This document shows, in pieces, positions 12,954 to 14,192 of a stretch of DNA of 14,192 bases; position 1 is the stretch's first letter; each line of letters opens with the position of its first letter. The stretch comes from Gammaproteobacteria bacterium (GTDB taxonomy: Bacteria > Pseudomonadota > Gammaproteobacteria > S012-40): the NCBI GenBank assembly GCA_029879945.1, contig JAOUPJ010000062.1, positions 1-14,192 on the forward strand. The letters are read 5' to 3'. The notes beneath the pieces are model-generated. The model was given only the letters and a program-made list of their open reading frames with translations, ran no database searches and was not told where the DNA came from. A program made the position numbers and the translations under genes.

Positions 12954-13130
12954 ATGAATGCTGAAAACAAAGAAGCAAATGAAGTATTGTTACAGTGTGA
13001 AGTCTGTTTGAAAGAGATCCCGGAATCTACTGCTTCTAATCCTGAAGCCGATGAATATGTCTCACATTTTTGCGGCCTGGAGTGTTACGACGTTTGGCGC
13101 GAAAAAGACGAGAAAAAGGAAGAAGGTTAA
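12954..13130 (+). CDS. Small four-cysteine putative metal-binding protein (DUF3330-like)
   Basis: A 58-aa cytoplasmic protein with two cysteine pairs, CEVC (Cys15, Cys18) and CGLEC (Cys40, Cys44). The pattern CEVCLKEIP ... YVSHFCGLECYDVW resembles the DUF3330 family and zinc-ribbon/TRASH-like small domains, so zinc or another metal is the likely ligand (inference). The last ten residues are highly charged. ATG 12954 is chosen over the in-frame ATG at 12849. A strong ribosome-binding site GAGGGAGG lies at 12941-12948 and recognisable family sequence begins soon after; the upstream extension looks like non-coding structured sequence. Function is unknown. It ends 25 bases before the stop of the convergent DUF1330 gene, with no clear terminator between. 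Confidence 0.82.
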   Translation: MNAENKEANEVLLQCEVCLKEIPESTASNPEADEYVSHFCGLECYDVWREKDEKKEEG

Positions 13131-13155
13131 GTCTACAAACCTGGGCTTTTTACCA

Positions 13156-13449
13156 TTAGGGCTCAGCGCCTTCGAGCAGAAGCAATTTACTCGTTGTAGA
13201 ATTGTGGCGTATCTTGAAAAGGTTTTGTGCCTCAGGGTCTGCTAAAAAATTTTTTGCGTGGTCCCGTGAAAGAAATTCCAGAATTACCATACGCTCTGGT
13301 GACCAGTCTCCCTCCATTACCTCTGGCTCCACTCCTTGAACGATGTACTTACCCTGATGTTTCTCGATGAACTCAGGAATATTTTTAATGTAGACCTGAA
13401 ATCGGCGAAAGTCATGAATGCTGATATCCAAAACCAGGTAGGCACTCAT
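13156..13449 (-). CDS. DUF1330 family protein
   Basis: A 97-aa protein of the DUF1330 family (dimeric alpha/beta-barrel, ferredoxin-like fold). It starts MSAYLVLDISIHDFRRFQVYIKNIPEF and has the family core YIVQGVEPEVMEGDWSPERMVILEF, followed by ALFF-like helix residues and a C-terminal strand. Function of the family is not established. The start is taken at ATG (bases 13449-13447), preceded on this strand by GAGAAAG. A TTG twelve bases earlier is possible but would overlap the cupin stop. It is the last gene of a three-gene minus-strand run, eight bases after the cupin. Confidence 0.88.
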   Translation of the reverse strand: MSAYLVLDISIHDFRRFQVYIKNIPEFIEKHQGKYIVQGVEPEVMEGDWSPERMVILEFLSRDHAKNFLADPEAQNLFKIRHNSTTSKLLLLEGAEP

Positions 13450-13457
13450 GTTCTTTC

Positions 13458-13736
13458 TCAATATTCAAAGTTAAAATGCTTTTTCACATCGTGTTTGATA
13501 TGCCAACGGCAAGACATGCCCTTGGGAAACGTGACCATATCACCCTTACCCATTTTTACTGGCTCTCCCCCATCAGGAGTCACGACCACTTCTCCTTCAA
13601 GAAAATAACACGTCTCGGTGGCATCATAGGTCCAGGGAAATTCGGAGGCCTCTTTCTCCCAAATTCCCCAGGATAAAACACCTAACAGGTCCAACTGTTC
13701 TTCGGAAGGATTATGAACAACTTTGATCTGAGACAT
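13458..13736 (-). CDS. Cupin (Cupin_3/DUF861-like) small protein
   Basis: A 92-aa single-domain cupin. The core reads FPWTYDATETCYFLEGEVVVTPDGGEPVKMGKGDMVTFPKGMSCRWHI, the typical (S)-ureidoglycine-aminohydrolase-like/Cupin_3 pattern, with motif 1 around Glu41-Cys43 and motif 2 around the GDMVTFPKG turn. The usual histidines of motif 1 are largely replaced, as in much of this subfamily, so metal binding is uncertain. ATG at bases 13736-13734 is chosen because GGGGGAG lies just upstream on this strand. An ATG at 13775 would add 13 residues and run back into the methyltransferase gene. It sits ten bases after the methyltransferase stop and eight before the DUF1330 start, so one operon is likely. 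The biochemical role is unknown. Confidence 0.88.
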   Translation of the reverse strand: MSQIKVVHNPSEEQLDLLGVLSWGIWEKEASEFPWTYDATETCYFLEGEVVVTPDGGEPVKMGKGDMVTFPKGMSCRWHIKHDVKKHFNFEY

Positions 13737-13746
13737 GAGACTCCCC

Positions 13747-14190
13747 CTACTTTTCCCCATACCCGAACCAGGCATCGGCCGTTAATTCTGCAGGCACTTT
13801 GGGTATGTGTTTACTTAAGAATTCTAATGCGATTTTATTCTTTTCCTGCCATTGCTCGTCGCTGAGTGATCGCTTCATCATCGCAATGGGTGCACTGCCC
13901 TTAATCATATCATCCCAGTATTGCTCTCTGGCCTCGATCGCCATCCCTTTAGTGACGACAAAGACCTCTACATTTTTAAAACCGGCCTGTTCCATTTCGG
14001 ATTTAAAGAGGTCTGGATTCTCTAAAGACTTGATATCTGTTTGCGGTTCGGGGATATCCGGATTCATGGCGCGCAATGCACCAAAGACCGCCATCATGGC
14101 AGGCGATTGGGTGATGGGAGCCCAACTGGAGGCCACTACTTTTCCGCCCAGTTTCAGGCTGCGATAGATTTCCTTAAATCCTTTAACTCT
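13747..14190 (-). CDS. Class I SAM-dependent methyltransferase, C-terminal part
   Basis: The last 147 residues of a protein whose start lies beyond the right edge. The visible part begins RVKGFKEIYRSLKLGGKVVASSWAP, the characteristic post-motif strand of small-molecule class I methyltransferases (GG-containing turn before a beta strand ending in SW). It ends with a helix-strand pattern EMEQAGFKNVEVFVVTKG, as in UbiE/phosphatidylethanolamine-type methyltransferases. The SAM-binding motif I glycine loop is outside the window, so family membership is likely but substrate is unknown. It is the first visible gene of the minus-strand run that continues with the cupin ten bases later. Confidence 0.85.
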   Translation of the reverse strand, partial: RVKGFKEIYRSLKLGGKVVASSWAPITQSPAMMAVFGALRAMNPDIPEPQTDIKSLENPDLFKSEMEQAGFKNVEVFVVTKGMAIEAREQYWDDMIKGSAPIAMMKRSLSDEQWQEKNKIALEFLSKHIPKVPAELTADAWFGYGEK

Positions 14191-14192
14191 AT

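Noticed and set aside
13737..13775. ATG 13775 as the cupin start.
   Set aside because: It would overlap the methyltransferase stop and ignores the GGGGGAG directly before the ATG at 13736; the added residues are not family sequence.
13747..14136. GTG at 14136 as the start of the methyltransferase.
   Set aside because: The frame continues upstream to the window edge with recognisable methyltransferase sequence (KEIYRSLKLGGKVV), so the gene is truncated by the window and does not start there.

Overview
The window looks like chromosome from a gammaproteobacterium. It carries the conserved block antiporter - kdsD - kdsC - lptC - lptA - lptB - rpoN - hpf - ptsN - rapZ - HPr, in the same order as the yrbG-to-npr region of Escherichia coli. 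The additions are an HprK-type kinase between ptsN and rapZ, a mannose-family EIIA between rapZ and HPr, and mgtE after HPr. This layout points to a non-enteric lineage (Chromatiales/Methylococcales/Xanthomonadales-like). The exact taxon cannot be read from the sequence alone. All recognised genes up to 13130 are on the + strand; the last three are on the - strand.

Left part (3-4178): the C-terminal part of a Na+/Ca2+-type antiporter, a 67-aa heavy-metal-associated (HMA) domain protein, then lipopolysaccharide biogenesis. KdsD makes arabinose 5-phosphate for Kdo, KdsC dephosphorylates Kdo 8-phosphate, and LptC, LptA and LptB belong to the machine that carries LPS to the outer membrane. Most junctions overlap (ATGA or TAATG, plus a 74-bp lptC/lptA overlap), indicating one translationally coupled operon.

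Middle part (4189-10820): a near-consensus sigma-70 promoter precedes rpoN, which starts with TTG. Then come hpf, ptsN (EIIA-Ntr), hprK, rapZ, a mannose-type EIIA, HPr with both His15 and Ser46, and the magnesium channel gene mgtE. This is a nitrogen-PTS-type regulatory module without EI or any sugar permease in view. HPr keeps both regulatory phosphorylation sites, whereas the HprK-like protein has changed several family motifs.

Right part (10833-13130): two exported proteins (a PQQ-type soluble sugar dehydrogenase and a DUF3047 protein), then a 328-bp non-coding stretch with two hairpins. One of these is a long-range stem of about 25 pairs closing a region of about 125 nt. It lies just upstream of a 58-aa four-cysteine protein.

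Right edge (13156-14190, - strand): a short operon of a truncated methyltransferase, a cupin and a DUF1330 protein, converging on the cysteine-rich gene. No transposase, tRNA, rRNA or CRISPR array was seen, and no convincing rho-independent terminator with a T-run. The best candidates for something undescribed are the structured element at 12748-12921 and the motif-divergent HprK paired with a two-site HPr.
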